This document shows, piece by piece, positions 20,345 to 31,285 of a stretch of DNA of 64,000 bases. Numbering within the stretch: position 1 is the stretch's first letter; the number at the start of each line of letters is the position of its first letter. The stretch comes from Clostridium sp. (lineage in GTDB: Bacteria; Bacillota_I; Bacilli_A; RF39; UBA660), in the NCBI GenBank assembly GCA_022010095.1, contig CP091739.1, positions 124,001-188,000 on the forward strand. The letters run 5' to 3'. Below the pieces are notes generated by a model, which ran no database searches, was not told where the DNA came from, and saw nothing but the letters and a program-made list of their open reading frames with translations. Both the position numbers and the translations under genes were made by a program.

Positions 20345-21133
20345 ATGGAAAAAAAAGAAACATTAAAGATAATTTAATTTCAAAAGAATATGATAACAAT
20401 AAGAAAGGAAAAAAACATTATTGAAACTCATTATTAATGGTGAGACATTATTTGATACAAAAAGAGAATGAATTATCAAAAGAAGAATTTTTTTAAAACT
20501 ATACAACCAAGTAGGAAAATCAAGTATCACTAGTCTGTATGCATTTTCAAAACTTATGAATGAAACAAAAGATAAAGAATTATCATATAAATTAACTGGA
20601 ATATTAACTTACCTTATCATATTTACAGAAAAAAAGAGTTAAAAAGTAAATTGCGATATCAATAATTTATGCAAAAAAACTTATTAATGTTTGCAAAGTG
20701 AAAGGCAATAAAATTTATAATTTGAGTATGATAGAAATATTAAAAAGAAGTTTATTAAAAAGGAATATTAAAATGATAAAAGTATTAAATAATATTAAAA
20801 AAATAAAATTATAAATACATTTTTTTGAAGAAGCACCAGAAACACAACACAAAAGAAATTCTAAATAAAGATGAACTAAATGAATTAAGAAATAAACTTG
20901 GTAGATTAAACATCACAAGATTATATGAATATGATTCATTAATAATGGTATTTAATTCTCATGATAACGCTTATAAATTAATAAACATATTAAATGAACT
21001 ATGGCTAGAATCAGCAAGACATTTTAAATATGATTACAGCATTGATAAACTATGTGACATCCTATATGATATAAGCAACAATCCACAAGATATACTATTA
21101 TTTAATAAAGATGAAATTATAAGTAAAAATTAA
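20345..21133 (+). CDS. Unknown protein, possibly a distant member of the same family, heavily frameshifted
   Basis: GGGAGGAAGC precedes an ATG at 20345. Pieces read NLISKEYDNNKK, KLIINGETLFDT, SSITSLYAFSKLMNETKDKE and LTGILTYLIIF, and after several shifts a clean end of ELNELRNKLGRLNITRLYEYDS, NELWLESARHFKYDYSI and ILLFNKDEIISKN. SSITSLYAFSKL resembles RNFASLYALEVK in the two upstream paralogs and YLIIF matches their following helix, so it may share their C-terminal domain. That likeness is weak. It might also be two short genes. Shifts are too many to be sure of the middle. Confidence 0.4.
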
Positions 21134-21157
21134 AAAGAATGGGGTATTAAAAAAAGA

Positions 21158-21443
21158 ATGAAAAAGAATAGTAACTAAACACGGAAAGAAAAAGAATTAA
21201 AGAAAGAGTAGGTGTAAGAAATACAAGATATAACTACAAACAAGCAAGAATGAAAGGAAATTATAACTATCAATACGATGGCGACTTTAGAAAATTCCTA
21301 GACTATTTAGCACATAAAAAAATAAACATAAAAATAACAGTTTATAACAACTACATATATATAATTAAAAAAATAATAAACTAGTAACAGTACTAAATGT
21401 ACCAAATAAATATAAGAATTTAACACCAATATATACTAAATAA
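21158..21443 (+). CDS. Small basic protein, unknown, frameshifted
   Basis: An ATG at 21158 begins a corrected frame of about 95 residues: GKKRIKERVGVRNTRYNYK, then QYDGDFRKFLDYLAHKK, ITVYNNYIYIIK and LVTVLNVPNKYKNL, stopping at 21441-21443. The pattern (basic start, a 'YDGDFRKFLDYL' helix, paired strands ending in 'TVLNVP') recalls short proteins of unknown function from gut Firmicutes phages and plasmids, from memory only. It might be RNA-binding given its charge. It precedes the coat-protein gene by 75 bases. Confidence 0.4.
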
Positions 21444-21518
21444 TAGGTAAATAATGTAACTAAAAAAATAAATATAATTCATACCATATTAATGAATAGA
21501 AATAAAGGAGTGGATTAT

Positions 21519-21944
21519 ATGTGTAATAATAATGAAAACAATTGCAATAAATGTGATAACTGCATAATGGAAATATTACAAGTTATTAATGTATTACAGT
21601 CTAATGCTTGCCCTGATAATTGCTTACTTTCATGTGATAGACCTGCTTTAGGTGGCGGCACTAATTGTGTAATATGCAACACTCGTCCAATTATGTTATA
21701 TACTTGCTGTGGAAATGGCACACCTTGGAGTATGCCTGTAAGTAGAACAGAAACAGATACAACTAGTTCAGTATTTAGAGTTGAAAAAGTAGATGGATGC
21801 TGCTGTACATTTAGAGTTCTAGCTGCAAACCCTGATACAACTTCACTTTATCCATATGTAAGTACAGATTCAATTTTCACAATGGATTGTAATTGCTTAT
21901 GTACAATAAGATGCTTAAATGATACCTATGTAGAATGTTTATAA
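21519..21944 (+). CDS. Spore coat protein of the CotY/CotZ family
   Basis: AAAGGAGTGG sets the start at 21519, giving 141 residues, Cys-rich throughout: NCNKCDNCIMEIL at the start, CLLSCDRPALGGG, then PIMLYTCCGNGTPWSMP, SSVFRVEKVDGCCCTFRVL and MDCNCLCTIRCL at the end. The last three blocks are the CotY/CotZ signature (pocket 'ILYTxxG', 'FRVExID..CC..LRLL', 'vDLncFCgIqCL'). These proteins crosslink by disulfides into the outermost spore crust or exosporium and form ordered lattices. The frame is intact. It has a terminator behind it and probably its own late-sporulation promoter, which I cannot place. Confidence 0.82.
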   Translation: MCNNNENNCNKCDNCIMEILQVINVLQSNACPDNCLLSCDRPALGGGTNCVICNTRPIMLYTCCGNGTPWSMPVSRTETDTTSSVFRVEKVDGCCCTFRVLAANPDTTSLYPYVSTDSIFTMDCNCLCTIRCLNDTYVECL

Positions 21945-21961
21945 TATAATTATTTTTAGAA

Positions 21962-21990
21962 GAAAGTAGATTTAGTTCTACTTTTTTTAA
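21962..21990 (+). terminator. Terminator after the coat protein gene
   Basis: AAGTAG (21964) and CTACTT (21978) pair around an eight-base loop, followed by a T run. Confidence 0.7.
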
Positions 21991-22063
21991 TGCTTTTTAA
22001 AAAAAAGTAGTGTTTCCAAAACTTTTCGTATATATAATTAGTAGAGGCAAAAGAAATAATTTC

Positions 22064-22092
22064 TTGACAAATAAAATATTAATGTTAATATT
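22064..22092 (+). promoter_or_regulatory. Promoter of topA
   Basis: TTGACA at 22064 with TAATAT/AATATT about 16-17 bases downstream. An AAAGGAG site and the topA ATG (22125) follow. Confidence 0.55.
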
Positions 22093-22124
22093 ATTTTTGT
22101 GAGAAGAAATAGAAAAGGAGAAAT

Positions 22125-24260
22125 ATGAAGAATCTTGTTATAGTAGAAAGCCCTAGTAAAAGTAAAACAATTGAAAAATATCTAGGCAGTGATTATAAGG
22201 TATTATCAAGTAAAGGTCATATAAGAAATTTATCAAATACTGGTAAGTTTGGGCTTGGCATTGATCTTGAAAATGGTTATAAACCTAATTACGTTATTCT
22301 TAAAGAAAAAAAGCAAAGTCGTAAAAGAGTTAAAATCAGCAATCAAAGATTGTGATAATGTTATACTCGCAACCGATCCAGACCAGTGAAGGAGAAGCAA
22401 TAAGTTGGCATTTAAAAAGAGGCTCTTAATATAAAAAGATAACAATTATGAAAGAGTAGTTTTTTTAACGAAATAACAAAAACCAGCAATACTTGAATCA
22501 TTTAAACATCCAAGAAAAAAATAGATGCTAATCTTGTTCATAGTCAAGAATCAAGACTTATGCTTGATAAAATAATCGGATTTAGATTGAGTAGATTAAT
22601 GCAAAATAAAACTGAAGGTAAAAGTGCAGGTAGAGTACAAAGTGTCGCTTTAAAATTAATTGTTGATAGAGAAAGAGAAATTGAAGCATTCACCCCAAAA
22701 AGAATATTATACAATTGAAACAGATTTCAAAGATTTTTCAAAGCCGAACTAAAAAAATATAAAGGAAAAGATATAGAAATCAATAGTAAAGTTGAAGCAG
22801 ATGAAATTATAAATAAATTATCAAATGCTTATAATATCGTAAATGTTGATAAAAAATTAAAAAATAAACAAAGTAAGTTACCATTTACAACAAGTACGCT
22901 TACTCAAATGGCATCAACTCGTCTAGGATTCCCAGCCTCAAAAACTATGAGTATTGCTCAAAAACTATATGAAGGAATCAATATAGGCACTGAAACAGTT
23001 GGTCTTATTTCATATATGAGAACTGATTCAATTAGACTTTCTGATTTATTTGTATCTGAGACAGAAAGATATATCAAAAAAATAATTATGGCAAAAGATT
23101 ATGCTGGGTATGCTAAGTCTTCTAAAAAAAGAATGAAAACGTTCAAGATGCACATGAAGCAATTAGACCAACAAGCATTGATAGAACACCAGAAAGCATC
23201 AAAAAATATTTAAAAACAGATGAATACAAGTTATATAATTTAATATATATAAGAACACTTGCATCTCTAATGGCTGATGCTAAAGTTGAATCCACAAGCG
23301 TAGATTTAGAAAATAATGCTTATATATTTCATGCAACTGGCCAGGTATATGTCTTCGATGGCTATTTAAAAAGTTTATAAAGATTACGAAGATATAGAAG
23401 ATACTGTACTTCCAGATTTTGCAAACTATATGTCTTCAGTTATCGTATCAGACAAAGTATCAAAAATACAACATTTTACAGAACCAAAGCCAAGATTCAC
23501 AGAAGCAAAATTAATTGCTGAACTTGAAAAATTAGGGATTGGTAGGCCAAGTACTTATGCTACTATAATAAAAAAATTTTTAAAGGATAGAGAATATGTT
23601 GAACTTAAAGATAAAAAAATTCTATCCAACCGAAAACAGGTATTATAGTTACAGATAAACTTCAAGAATTTTTCTCTGGAATTATCAATGTTGATTACAC
23701 GGCCAACATGGAAAAAGAACTAGATGAAGTTGCTGAAGGAAAAATGAAATGGGATACTGTTGTTGATGAATTTTATAAAGATTTTGAGCCTCTATTAAAT
23801 AAAGCGTTTAAAGAAATGGAAAAAGTTGGTCCTAAAGAGACTGGTGAAACTTGTCCTTTGTGTGGAAATGCACTAGTATTAAGAAAAGGAAAATATGGCG
23901 AGTTTACTGCTTGTTCAAATTATCCTGAATGTAAATATATTAAACACGAAGAAAAAAAGAAAAAAACCCAAAAGAAACAGGAGAAACTTGTCCAAATTGT
24001 GGAAGTATGCTAGTAATAAGAAAAAGGTAAACGTGGTGAATTCACAGCCTGTTCAAATTACCCAAAATGTAAATATATTAAGCAGGAAGAACCAAAAAGA
24101 ATTAAATGAGATATGTCCGGAATGTGGAAATAAGTTAATTGAAAGAGTAGGAAGATACTGGGAAAAATTTATATCATGTTCAAATTATCCTGACTGCAAA
24201 TATATAAAGAAAAAAATAAAAAAAATAATATATAATAATCAAAAAAATATTAAAAAGTAA
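22125..24260 (+). CDS. topA: DNA topoisomerase I, frameshifted
   Basis: Type IA enzyme that relaxes negative supercoils. The Toprim domain opens the protein ([36 protein letters not shown] after correction). Then [17 protein letters not shown], the active-site tyrosine in LISYMRTDS (about 23010), and HEAIRPTS follow in order. The C terminus holds three four-Cys zinc motifs: CPLCGNALV with [19 protein letters not shown] with [10 protein letters not shown], and CPECGNKLI with [10 protein letters not shown]. Shifts near 22315, 22385, 22425, 22465, 22515, 22700, 23095, 23380, 23575, 23625, 23975 and 24020. Length about 700 residues, as in Bacillus. Confidence 0.94.
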
Positions 24261-24272
24261 TAAACTGTGTAC

Positions 24273-24372
24273 GGTATCAATTATCGGAATTTAAGTCTGC
24301 AGAGAAGACTCATTAGAGTGTCTGTGAAGCAGAAAGTAGCTGAAATTAGCGAAAATTTTACTTTTTTAGTAA
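24273..24372 (+). ncRNA. Repeated noncoding element, copy 1: possible IS200/IS605-type omega-RNA/right-end relic
   Basis: About 65 bases here match 53464-53527 base for base in several blocks: GGTA, GGAATTTAAGTCT, AGAAG, TTAG and TGAAG followed by AGAAA. Nothing codes across it. After the shared part comes a small hairpin (GCT/AGC) and AAAATTTTACTTTTTT. From memory this block order resembles the conserved RNA scaffold at the 3' end of TnpB-carrying IS200/IS605 elements in Firmicutes. No tnpB or tnpA frame is next to it. It lies between topA and the hup promoter. Confidence 0.5.
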
Positions 24373-24399
24373 CTCAATGTAAAAATTTTATCAAATTGC

Positions 24400-24427
24400 T
24401 TGCATTTTTAGTGAGTTATGCTACAAT
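24400..24427 (+). promoter_or_regulatory. Promoter of hup
   Basis: TTGCAT (24400) and TACAAT (24422) with a 16-base spacer; a GGGAGG ribosome site and the hup ATG follow. Confidence 0.65.
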
Positions 24428-24492
24428 TAATATGTAAGCATTGTATGAAGAATATATACAGTGCTAATAGAAAAAATGGGAGGTAATTTACG

Positions 24493-24765
24493 ATGAGTAA
24501 AACTGAATTAGTAGAATTCGTTGCTGCTAAAGCCGGATTAACTAAAGCTGATGCACAAAGAGCATTAGAAGCTACAATCGAAGGCGTTACTGCTGGTCTT
24601 AAAAAGGATGGAAAAGTTTCATTAGTTGGTTTTGGAACTTTTGCAGCTAAGAAAAGACCTGCAAGAGAAGGTATCAATCCTGCTACAAAGGAAACTATTA
24701 AAATTCCTGCAAAGGTTGCTGCTACTTTCAAAGCTGGAAGCAAGTTAAAAGACGCTTTAAATTAA
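24493..24765 (+). CDS. hup: Histone-like DNA-binding protein HU
   Basis: An intact 90-residue frame: MSKTELVEFVAAKAGLTKA at the start, the dimer core with VSLVGFGTFAAKKR, and the DNA-gripping arm RPAREGINPATKETIKIPA, ending KLKDALN. HU dimers bend DNA and compact the nucleoid. Codon choice is somewhat less AT-biased than neighbours (many GCT, GGT, AAG), as expected for a highly expressed gene. Own promoter and terminator. Confidence 0.97.
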   Translation: MSKTELVEFVAAKAGLTKADAQRALEATIEGVTAGLKKDGKVSLVGFGTFAAKKRPAREGINPATKETIKIPAKVAATFKAGSKLKDALN

Positions 24766-24768
24766 TTA

Positions 24769-24798
24769 TAAAAAGAGCCCGTTAATGGCTTTTTTTAT
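24769..24798 (+). terminator. Terminator after hup
   Basis: AAAGAGCC and GGCTTTTT pair around a seven-base loop, followed by T residues. Confidence 0.8.
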
Positions 24799-24826
24799 TT
24801 TGATAAAATGTTTTTATAATATAAAT

Positions 24827-25908
24827 ATGAATAATATAATAGAAAAATTAACAAAAAATGGATATGAATGTTTCATAGTGGGTGGCTACGTTCGAGACTA
24901 CCTTCTTTCATGTGAATCAAAAAGACATAGATATATGTACAAATGCAAAAATAGAAGACATAGAAAGAATATTTAAAGGAAAAGGAAAGTCTTATCCAAA
25001 CTACTATAGCTACCACATAAAAGAACAAGACTACACATATGACATAACATCATATAGAAAAAGAATTAAAATATAAAAATAATAAACCTTGTAAAATAGA
25101 ATACGCAAAAACATTAAAAGAAGACTTAAAAAGAAGAGATTTTACAATAAACACATTAGCCATAGACAAAGATGGAAAAATTAATAGACTTAATGCATGC
25201 TAAAAAAAGACTTAGACAAAAAAAGATTATAAAAAGTAGTAGGTGATACAGAAACAAGATTAAAAAGAAGACAAAACACGTATTATAAGAGCCATCCGTT
25301 TTGCATGCACACTAGATTTCACACTATCAAAAGACATAGAAGAATTTCTAAAAAAAGAATGGTAAATATCTAAATCAAATACCAAAAAGAATATATCAAA
25401 AAAAAGAACTAGATAAAATATTCGCAAATGGAGACTATATAAAAATTCTTCGATATCGTACAAAAAAATTCAAACTAAATAAATATTTAAATATAGAATT
25501 TACCAATATTCAACCAACATACAACTACTATGGAGTATGGTCTCAATTAAGTACAAAACTTCCACTTACACGAAAAGAAATATACAATATCAAATATATA
25601 AATAAACTAGTATCAAATGGCGATATCACAATAAAAAAAATGTAAAAAGATTACAATGAAGACATTATAAAAAAATGCAGCCTCACTTCTAAATATCGAT
25701 TCAAAAGTGAAAAAAATACTAGAAATTGCAAAAATTACATAGTATAATAGATATAAATTTTTGATATATATGAAATTTCAACACTAGTTGGAATATCAAA
25801 AAAACACAAAAACAATGTTCAAAAATAGAGAAAGCAATAATAACAGGCACTCTATTAAATGATCATGATGAAATAGAAAGGTTTATAGTAAATAATAGAT
25901 ATGAGTGA
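24827..25908 (+). CDS. cca: CCA-adding enzyme (tRNA nucleotidyltransferase), frameshifted
   Basis: Adds or repairs the CCA tail of tRNAs. The nucleotidyltransferase head has CFIVGGYVRDYLLS (the GGxVRD motif), then DIDICTNAKIEDIE with the catalytic Asp pair, YDITSYRKE and LKRRDFTINTLAID. The RRDFTIN motif and IIRAIRFACTLDF are diagnostic. The helical neck and body follow (FLKKNGKYLNQIPKEYI; KLPLTRKEIYNIK). Shifts near 24915, 25062, 25180, 25205, 25260, 25362, 25400, 25640 and later. A TATAAT lies 12 bases before the ATG, so the leader is very short. The stop overlaps the dnaD start (ATGAGTGA). Confidence 0.88.
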
Positions 25909-26519
25909 TTTAAGAAATATTTTTACAAGTAGAGACTTCGTCATCAATTCTAATATAGTCAAATGCATAAGCACAATTGATATCACATTAGAAGAGTTTT
26001 TACTTGTACTATATTTCATTAACATAAGTTCATTCTTAAACACAGATGATATTAAAGAAAAAAACTAGGCTTTGATGAAGAAAAAAATCTTCAATACATT
26101 TACAAGTCTCATTAATAAAAAAATATATCGAAATGGTTGTTACAAATAATAATGGAGAAGTGATTGAACAAATAAAAACTAGATCCACTATATGATAGAC
26201 TTGCTCTTAATAAGAAAACTGATAAAATAGAATCAAAAGACATATATACTATGTTTGAAAGTGAACTTGGTCGTACATTAAGTAGTTTCGAATATGAAAT
26301 GATAAATAAATGGCTAGAAAAAGGAGTAGAAGAAGATACCATCAAAAAAGCCCTAAAAGAAGCAGTGTTAAACAACGTTAGGAACTTTAAATACATTGAT
26401 AAAATAATATATGAATGGACTAAAAAAAAGGCATAAAAAAAATAAGATAAAAAGAAGACAATAAACAAGATATACATGAAGAAGACATATTAGATTTCGA
26501 ATGGTTTGATGAAAAATGA
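25901..26519 (+). CDS. dnaD: Primosomal protein DnaD, frameshifted
   Basis: Helicase-loader component of Firmicutes primosomes. The start MSDLRNIFTSRDFVINSNIV leads a winged-helix domain (ITLEEFLLVLYFINISSF; LGFDEEKIFNTFTSLI). The C-terminal DnaD domain has MFESELGRTLSSFEYEMINK, LKEAVLNNVRNFKYIDKII and YEWTKKG. Clean from 26251. Overlaps cca upstream and nth downstream (ATGA), so the three form one transcription unit. dnaD-nth is the same order as in Bacillus subtilis. Confidence 0.88.
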
Positions 26520-27153
26520 ATAAAGAAAAAATAATAAATTATTTAGATGAACTATTTATAAATCCAAAATGTGAACTTGAATATACTAAAGATTATGAAT
26601 TATTACTATCAGTAATGTTATCTGCTCAAACTACAGATAAAAAGCGTAAACATAGTAACAAAAAGAACTATACAAAAAAATATGATACACTTGATAAGTT
26701 AGACACTTTAACTATAGAAGAAATACATAATTACATAATAAGAATAGGATTTCATAAAACGAAGTCTAAATATTTTTAAAGAAATAGTAACACAAAAATC
26801 AAATAAATAGGCTATGTCCCTAATGATAGAGAATTTTTTTAGAAAGTTTAAGTGGAGTAGGTAGAAAAAAACTGCAAGTGTAGTACTAGAAGAATTATTT
26901 GATGTTCCTTCTTTCGCAGTAGATACGCACGTATATAGAATATCAAAAAAAGATTTGGAATAACTACTGAAAAAGATGATGTCTTAAAAAAACAGAAACC
27001 AAACTTAAAAAAATATTTTGACGAAAAACACATGGAATAGAATAAATTCACAAATGGTTTTTATTTGGAAGATATATATGTACAAGTAAAAAAATCCAAA
27101 AATGCAATAATTGTAATTTAAAAACAAATATGTAAATACAAGAAAAAAAATAG
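26516..27153 (+). CDS. nth: Endonuclease III, frameshifted
   Basis: Base-excision repair glycosylase/AP lyase for oxidised pyrimidines. Corrected text shows LLSVMLSAQTTDKSVN, the helix-hairpin-helix LSGVGRKTASVVLEELF, the catalytic Asp in AVDTHVYRISKRLG and a C-terminal iron-sulfur cluster region with CTSKK, KCNNCNL and a final Cys. Shifts near 26640, 26775, 26840, 26870, 26950, 26985, 27015, 27100 and 27125. The end is set by the tag at 27151 and is uncertain by a few codons. Confidence 0.87.
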
Positions 27154-27345
27154 ACAACAAATAATAAAAATAATATAAAACATAAAAAAATTTATCAAAA
27201 TAAAAAAATTAAATTCATATCAATCATAAAAATAATGCAAACAAACAAAATCATCAAATTATCAAATCAAAAAAAGGCGTAAATGAAGATATATTAATTA
27301 TAAAAATAAATGTATATTTAATAATAATTATTACTAAAACAATAT
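27154..27345. other. AT-rich intergenic stretch
   Basis: About 190 bases made almost only of A and T with no convincing reading frame, promoter or RNA. It separates nth from the minus-strand PBP gene. Confidence 0.5.
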
Positions 27346-27383
27346 TAAAAAGAGATGAACCATATCAAACTCATCTTTTTTTC
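27346..27383. terminator. Bidirectional terminator between nth and the PBP gene
   Basis: AAAAAGAGATGA and TCATCTTTTTTT pair around a 12-base loop. The A-run on one side and T-run on the other let it serve both convergent transcripts. Confidence 0.8.
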
Positions 27384-27402
27384 ACTGATATCATAATAAT
27401 AT

Positions 27403-30175
27403 TTACTTCACGGTTACAATCTGTGTAACTTTCTTACCATACGTTTTTCCTTCATATTTGAAAGTGACAGTATAAGTGATTTTATAAGTACCAGCAGTAG
27501 CTGTAAAATTATCAATTGTAGGGCCCCCATCACCACTTATTGAAGTGTAACTAACAGTTAAACCACTAACTACATTTTTAACATCAATACCATCTAACAT
27601 AATTGCACTTACTGAAGAACTATCAAGATAACTATATTTATCATTTAAATTAAGTGTCTTTGTAGAATTACTTATTGAAACATCAAATATTTTATCTTCG
27701 TTACCAGTAACATTAAATGAAATCTTAATTCCATCAGAAGCATTATTTTTTTAAATATAGAATACATACTTTTTAATAATAACTCCATCAAATGTTCCAC
27801 GATATTTATTTAAATCTATTTCCATTGAAGTATCTTTTAGTAAATCCAACATACGTAGAATTTGTACCTGAAGTTAAGTAAACAGCAAATCCAAATTCTC
27901 CAATATTAGAATTATTATAACTAATTCTCTTTTTCAAATAATCTTCAGCCCATATTGTATATCCTTTATTGAAATAATCAGTTAAATATGTTTCACTAAT
28001 CGCATCAGGAGTACCAGGAGAATTCCAACTAACTGTCAATCTCTTACCAGTTATTGAATATGTTCCAGGAGTAGGATCAGTAAGCTTAGAAAATCTATTT
28101 GAAACTTCACTAGGTTCTGTACCACTTATAAAGATAAAATTTTTAAGTTTACTTGGTGTATAAGCACTTGGTTTTTGAGCAGGTATTGTTTCAAGTTCAA
28201 CTTCTGCAGTAGTAAGTCCACCTGGATTTTTAAATTTAGCATTCTTTTCATATATTTTATTTCCAAGAGCAGCTTGTATTTTTAATCTTTCATTACTAGC
28301 ATGATCCATTCTCATATAATATTTATTTTTAACATTGTTTTTTGTAAGACCCTCTGGATAACCATACCATATTGCCATAGCATAATCAGTTGTATAACTT
28401 GATGTCCATGAATCTGGTATTACTGAACTAGAAAGTCCATAAGTTTTAAGAAGTGCTGTATCATATGAACTTGTACCAGTTTTAGTAGCAACTTGTGTGC
28501 CCTTTACTTTAAGTCTTGAAGTAGTAACCCCAGTTAATACAGTTGATAATATGTAAGCCGTTTGCTCTTTCATAACTCTTTTTCTTTCAATATCAGGAGT
28601 ATATTCTTCTTCACTTTCACGATATACAATCTTAGTAAAAGAATAAGGCTTAGTATAATATCCACCATTACCAAATGCAGCATAGGCACCAGCTAGTATT
28701 TCAGGAGTAGCAGTATTAAATGCACCAACTGAATATGATTGTGGAAGTTTAGTAATACCTTCTTCAGGCTGTACACCAAGGTTTGTCATAAATTCCATTT
28801 TTTGTTCATTAGTAGTCATATTAAACGCTTGTAAAGCACATGTATTAACTGAATTCTTTAAACAATCTTTCATTGTCATAAATCCCTTGTATTTACCATT
28901 AAAATTTCTCATGTGTCCACTACCATAAGGAGTCTTTTCATCAATAAATGGTCCATAAGTACTTAAGTTTTCATATTCTATCGCAGGTCCATAATCAAGA
29001 ATAGGTTTAATTGTACTACCAGGGTGTCTCTTAGTTTGATAATCGAATGTAGCAAGGTTAAGAGTATTAGCACCTTTCTTATTTCTACCAGCACCAACAG
29101 CAATCAATGCGCCAGTTTTAACATCAACAACAGCTACACCAACTTGAATTTTATCATCTTTAAATTTATAAGTTTTATAAAAATTATTTATAGCATCTTG
29201 TTTATCTTTTCTCATTGTTGTATATATATCCATCGGAACATCATATGGGTTATGACCAGTCATCTCAATTACATCAGCAACAACTGTATCAATAAATCCA
29301 ATATATTCATTTGTACTTGATACACCTTCATCCAAGAAATCCTTTATCTCAACAGATGTACCTGCTTTATATTCATCTTCTGTTATATATCCATGTCTTT
29401 TTCATTAAGTAAAGAACAGTATTTTTTCTAGCATTTGCATCATTGGGATTTATATAAGCATTATATCCATTAGGTGATTGAAACATACCAGCAATCATTG
29501 CAGCTTCAACTAAATTAATATCACCAACATCTTTACCAAAGTAATATTGACTTGCTTGTTGAACTCCATAAATATTACCTCCCATACAAGGAGTATTTAC
29601 ATAATATTCAAGTATTTCATATTTAGTAAATGGTTTCTTTCAATCTTGAATACTGACATATATATATCAGTAAACTTTCTTATGATACCTTTTATACCTT
29701 GATCTTCAAAATCTGTATATTCTAATTTTGAAAGTTGCATTGTTAGGGTAGAAGCACCACCACCTCCACGACCAAGTACTTGACTAATTGAAGCCTTCAA
29801 AAAAATCTAGGAGCATCAAATCCATTATGTTGAAAGAATCTTGAATCTTCCGTTGCTATAATCGCATCAATTAATACTTGAGGAAGTTCATCATAAGTAA
29901 CTTTTTCTCTTTTTTCACTACCAAGAGTAGCATATAAATTTCCATCAGTATCAAATATTCTTGTTGATTCTTTTCTCAAACATATTATTTTTTTATCAAA
30001 CTCTGGTGCACTCTTTACAATATAGTAACAAAATCCAATACCAGCAATAAAACAAAGCAAACCACATGTCAGTATAAATACAAGTAGCCAATATCCAAAT
30101 CTAAATTTACGTTTCTTTTTTTAGGAGTACTTTCACCATCAACATTATCTTTTTTTCTTTCTAAATTTTTTTCAT
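27403..30175 (-). CDS. ponA: Class A penicillin-binding protein (PBP1-type), frameshifted
   Basis: Bifunctional peptidoglycan synthase. Minus-strand product: short basic cytoplasmic start, one membrane segment (LTCGLLCFIAGIGFCYYIV), a glycosyltransferase 51 domain with IATEDSRFFQHNGFDAPRF and GGGGASTLTMQLSKL, and a transpeptidase domain with the SxxK motif HPGSTIKP (about 29010), the SxN motif KNSVNTC (about 28855) and the KTGT motif VATKTGTSS (about 28490). The C-terminal extension carries small beta domains, ending with SYTSISGDGGPTIDNFTAT, probably Ig-like. Longest clean piece 27806-29335. About 920 residues. Shifts near 27740, 27830, 29400, 29635, 29795 and 30080-30170. Downstream of recU, the classic Firmicutes pair. 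Confidence 0.92.
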
Positions 30176-30189
30176 AAAAATTCCTTCCT

Positions 30190-30742
30190 TTAATTAAAAT
30201 AAGCTTTATCAACTGCATCTAAATACTTAAGCCTTGGTGTATAACTTTCACTTATTTTTATATCCTTTTTTTCTTTAATATAATTATATTCTATAGATTT
30301 CCTTTCATTATTATCTATAAAATTAATTAAATCTTCACCCTTAAATAAATAAAATTCGTTGTTCATAAATATTATCAAAAAAACACAATTCCTTTTTTTG
30401 CTTAATAACTCTTCTTATATGAAGTATTTGATGTTCTTTAACATTGCTAAGCTGGAAAAGATGTTTTTAGAATGACATTCTTTCGCATCAAATTCAATAT
30501 ATTTTTTTCTCTATATATACCATTATAGTCAAGAGTAGATATACTAGAATAAACTGCTTTATTTATTAAATGTGAACTGTTAGTAGGATAACTAACATTA
30601 AGTACTTTAATAGGTGTAGGCTTTTTATATATTAAACATTTTTTTCAATATTATTATAATATGTGTTTGAATCATTCAATATATTTTCAAGAAACATACC
30701 TCTATTTTTATAAGTAGAATTATCTATAGATGTAATATTCAT
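30190..30742 (-). CDS. recU: Holliday junction resolvase RecU, frameshifted
   Basis: Resolves recombination intermediates; the Firmicutes counterpart of RuvC. Minus-strand text reads YKNRGMFLENILNDSNTYY, LIYKKPTPIKVLNVSYP, STLDYNGIYREKYIEFDAKE and SYTPRLKYLDAVDKAYF. The catalytic residues of the family lie in the DYNGxYxGKYIxFxAKE block; Asp, Glu and Lys are present. The N-terminal extension seen in Bacillus RecU is mostly missing. AGGTGG precedes the ATG (30742). Shifts near 30635, 30500, 30465, 30415 and 30380. Expressed with the downstream PBP gene. Confidence 0.88.
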
Positions 30743-30816
30743 AACGCACACCACCTACATACATTATACTATAAATGACATGATTTTTTTCTATATATTA
30801 TACTTTAGAGTGTAAA

Positions 30817-30846
30817 TTGACAAATTGCAATAAAAAGTGATATAAT
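30817..30846 (+). promoter_or_regulatory. Strong sigma-A-type promoter
   Basis: TTGACA (30817) and TATAAT (30841) with an 18-base spacer, directed away from recU toward the small membrane protein gene at 30870. Confidence 0.8.
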
Positions 30847-30869
30847 ATACCACATTAAAGGGGTAGATT

Positions 30870-31280
30870 ATGAAGAAAGTTTTAATGGTAATATTATTAT
30901 TTTTTTAATAGGAATTTTTAAATATAAACGCAAGCAGTATAGAAAAAGTAAGTGATAATATGTATATACTTGCTGATGCACCAACAATAACTGGTTTTGG
31001 TGATGGAGAGCAAAGTTGTAGTGAAATACTTGGCCCAACACTTACTGAATTTGTTAAACTTGGTATCACGGTAGTTAGAATAGGTGGAGCTATTATTGCT
31101 ATAGTAAATGGTATGTTAAAGTTAATTCAGCAGTAATTTCAAAAAGATGCAAGTGCTCTTAATAAAGCATTTGATAAATGTGTTAAGATGGCAATAATTC
31201 TAGCAGTAATTTGTTTCTTTCCATTAATATTAAATTTAATAGGAACAATATTCAAGTTTGATATGTCTTGTATAGCATAA
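30870..31280 (+). CDS. Small secreted/membrane protein resembling TrbC/VirB2-type pilins, frameshifted
   Basis: About 135 residues. A hydrophobic start (MKKVLMVILLFF) looks like a signal peptide; then ITGFGDGEQSCSEILGP, a first hydrophobic segment (FVKLGITVVRIGGAIIAIV), a short loop with SKDASALNKAFDKC and a second one (MAIILAVICFFPLILNLIG), ending FKFDMSCIA. Two Cys near the ends of the mature part may pair. Signal peptide plus two helices joined by a polar loop is the plan of TrbC/VirB2 pilins, but no conjugation genes are near. Strong promoter and terminator make it a one-gene unit. Shifts near 30905, 30925 and 31125. Confidence 0.45.
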
Positions 31281-31285
31281 ATATA

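Noticed and set aside
24408..24743. Minus-strand reading frame of 111 codons opposite hup
   Set aside because: It is the antisense of the well-supported HU gene and has no ribosome site or family pattern.
26112..26477. Minus-strand frame opposite dnaD
   Set aside because: Phe/Leu/Ile-rich shadow of an AT-rich gene, with no start context.
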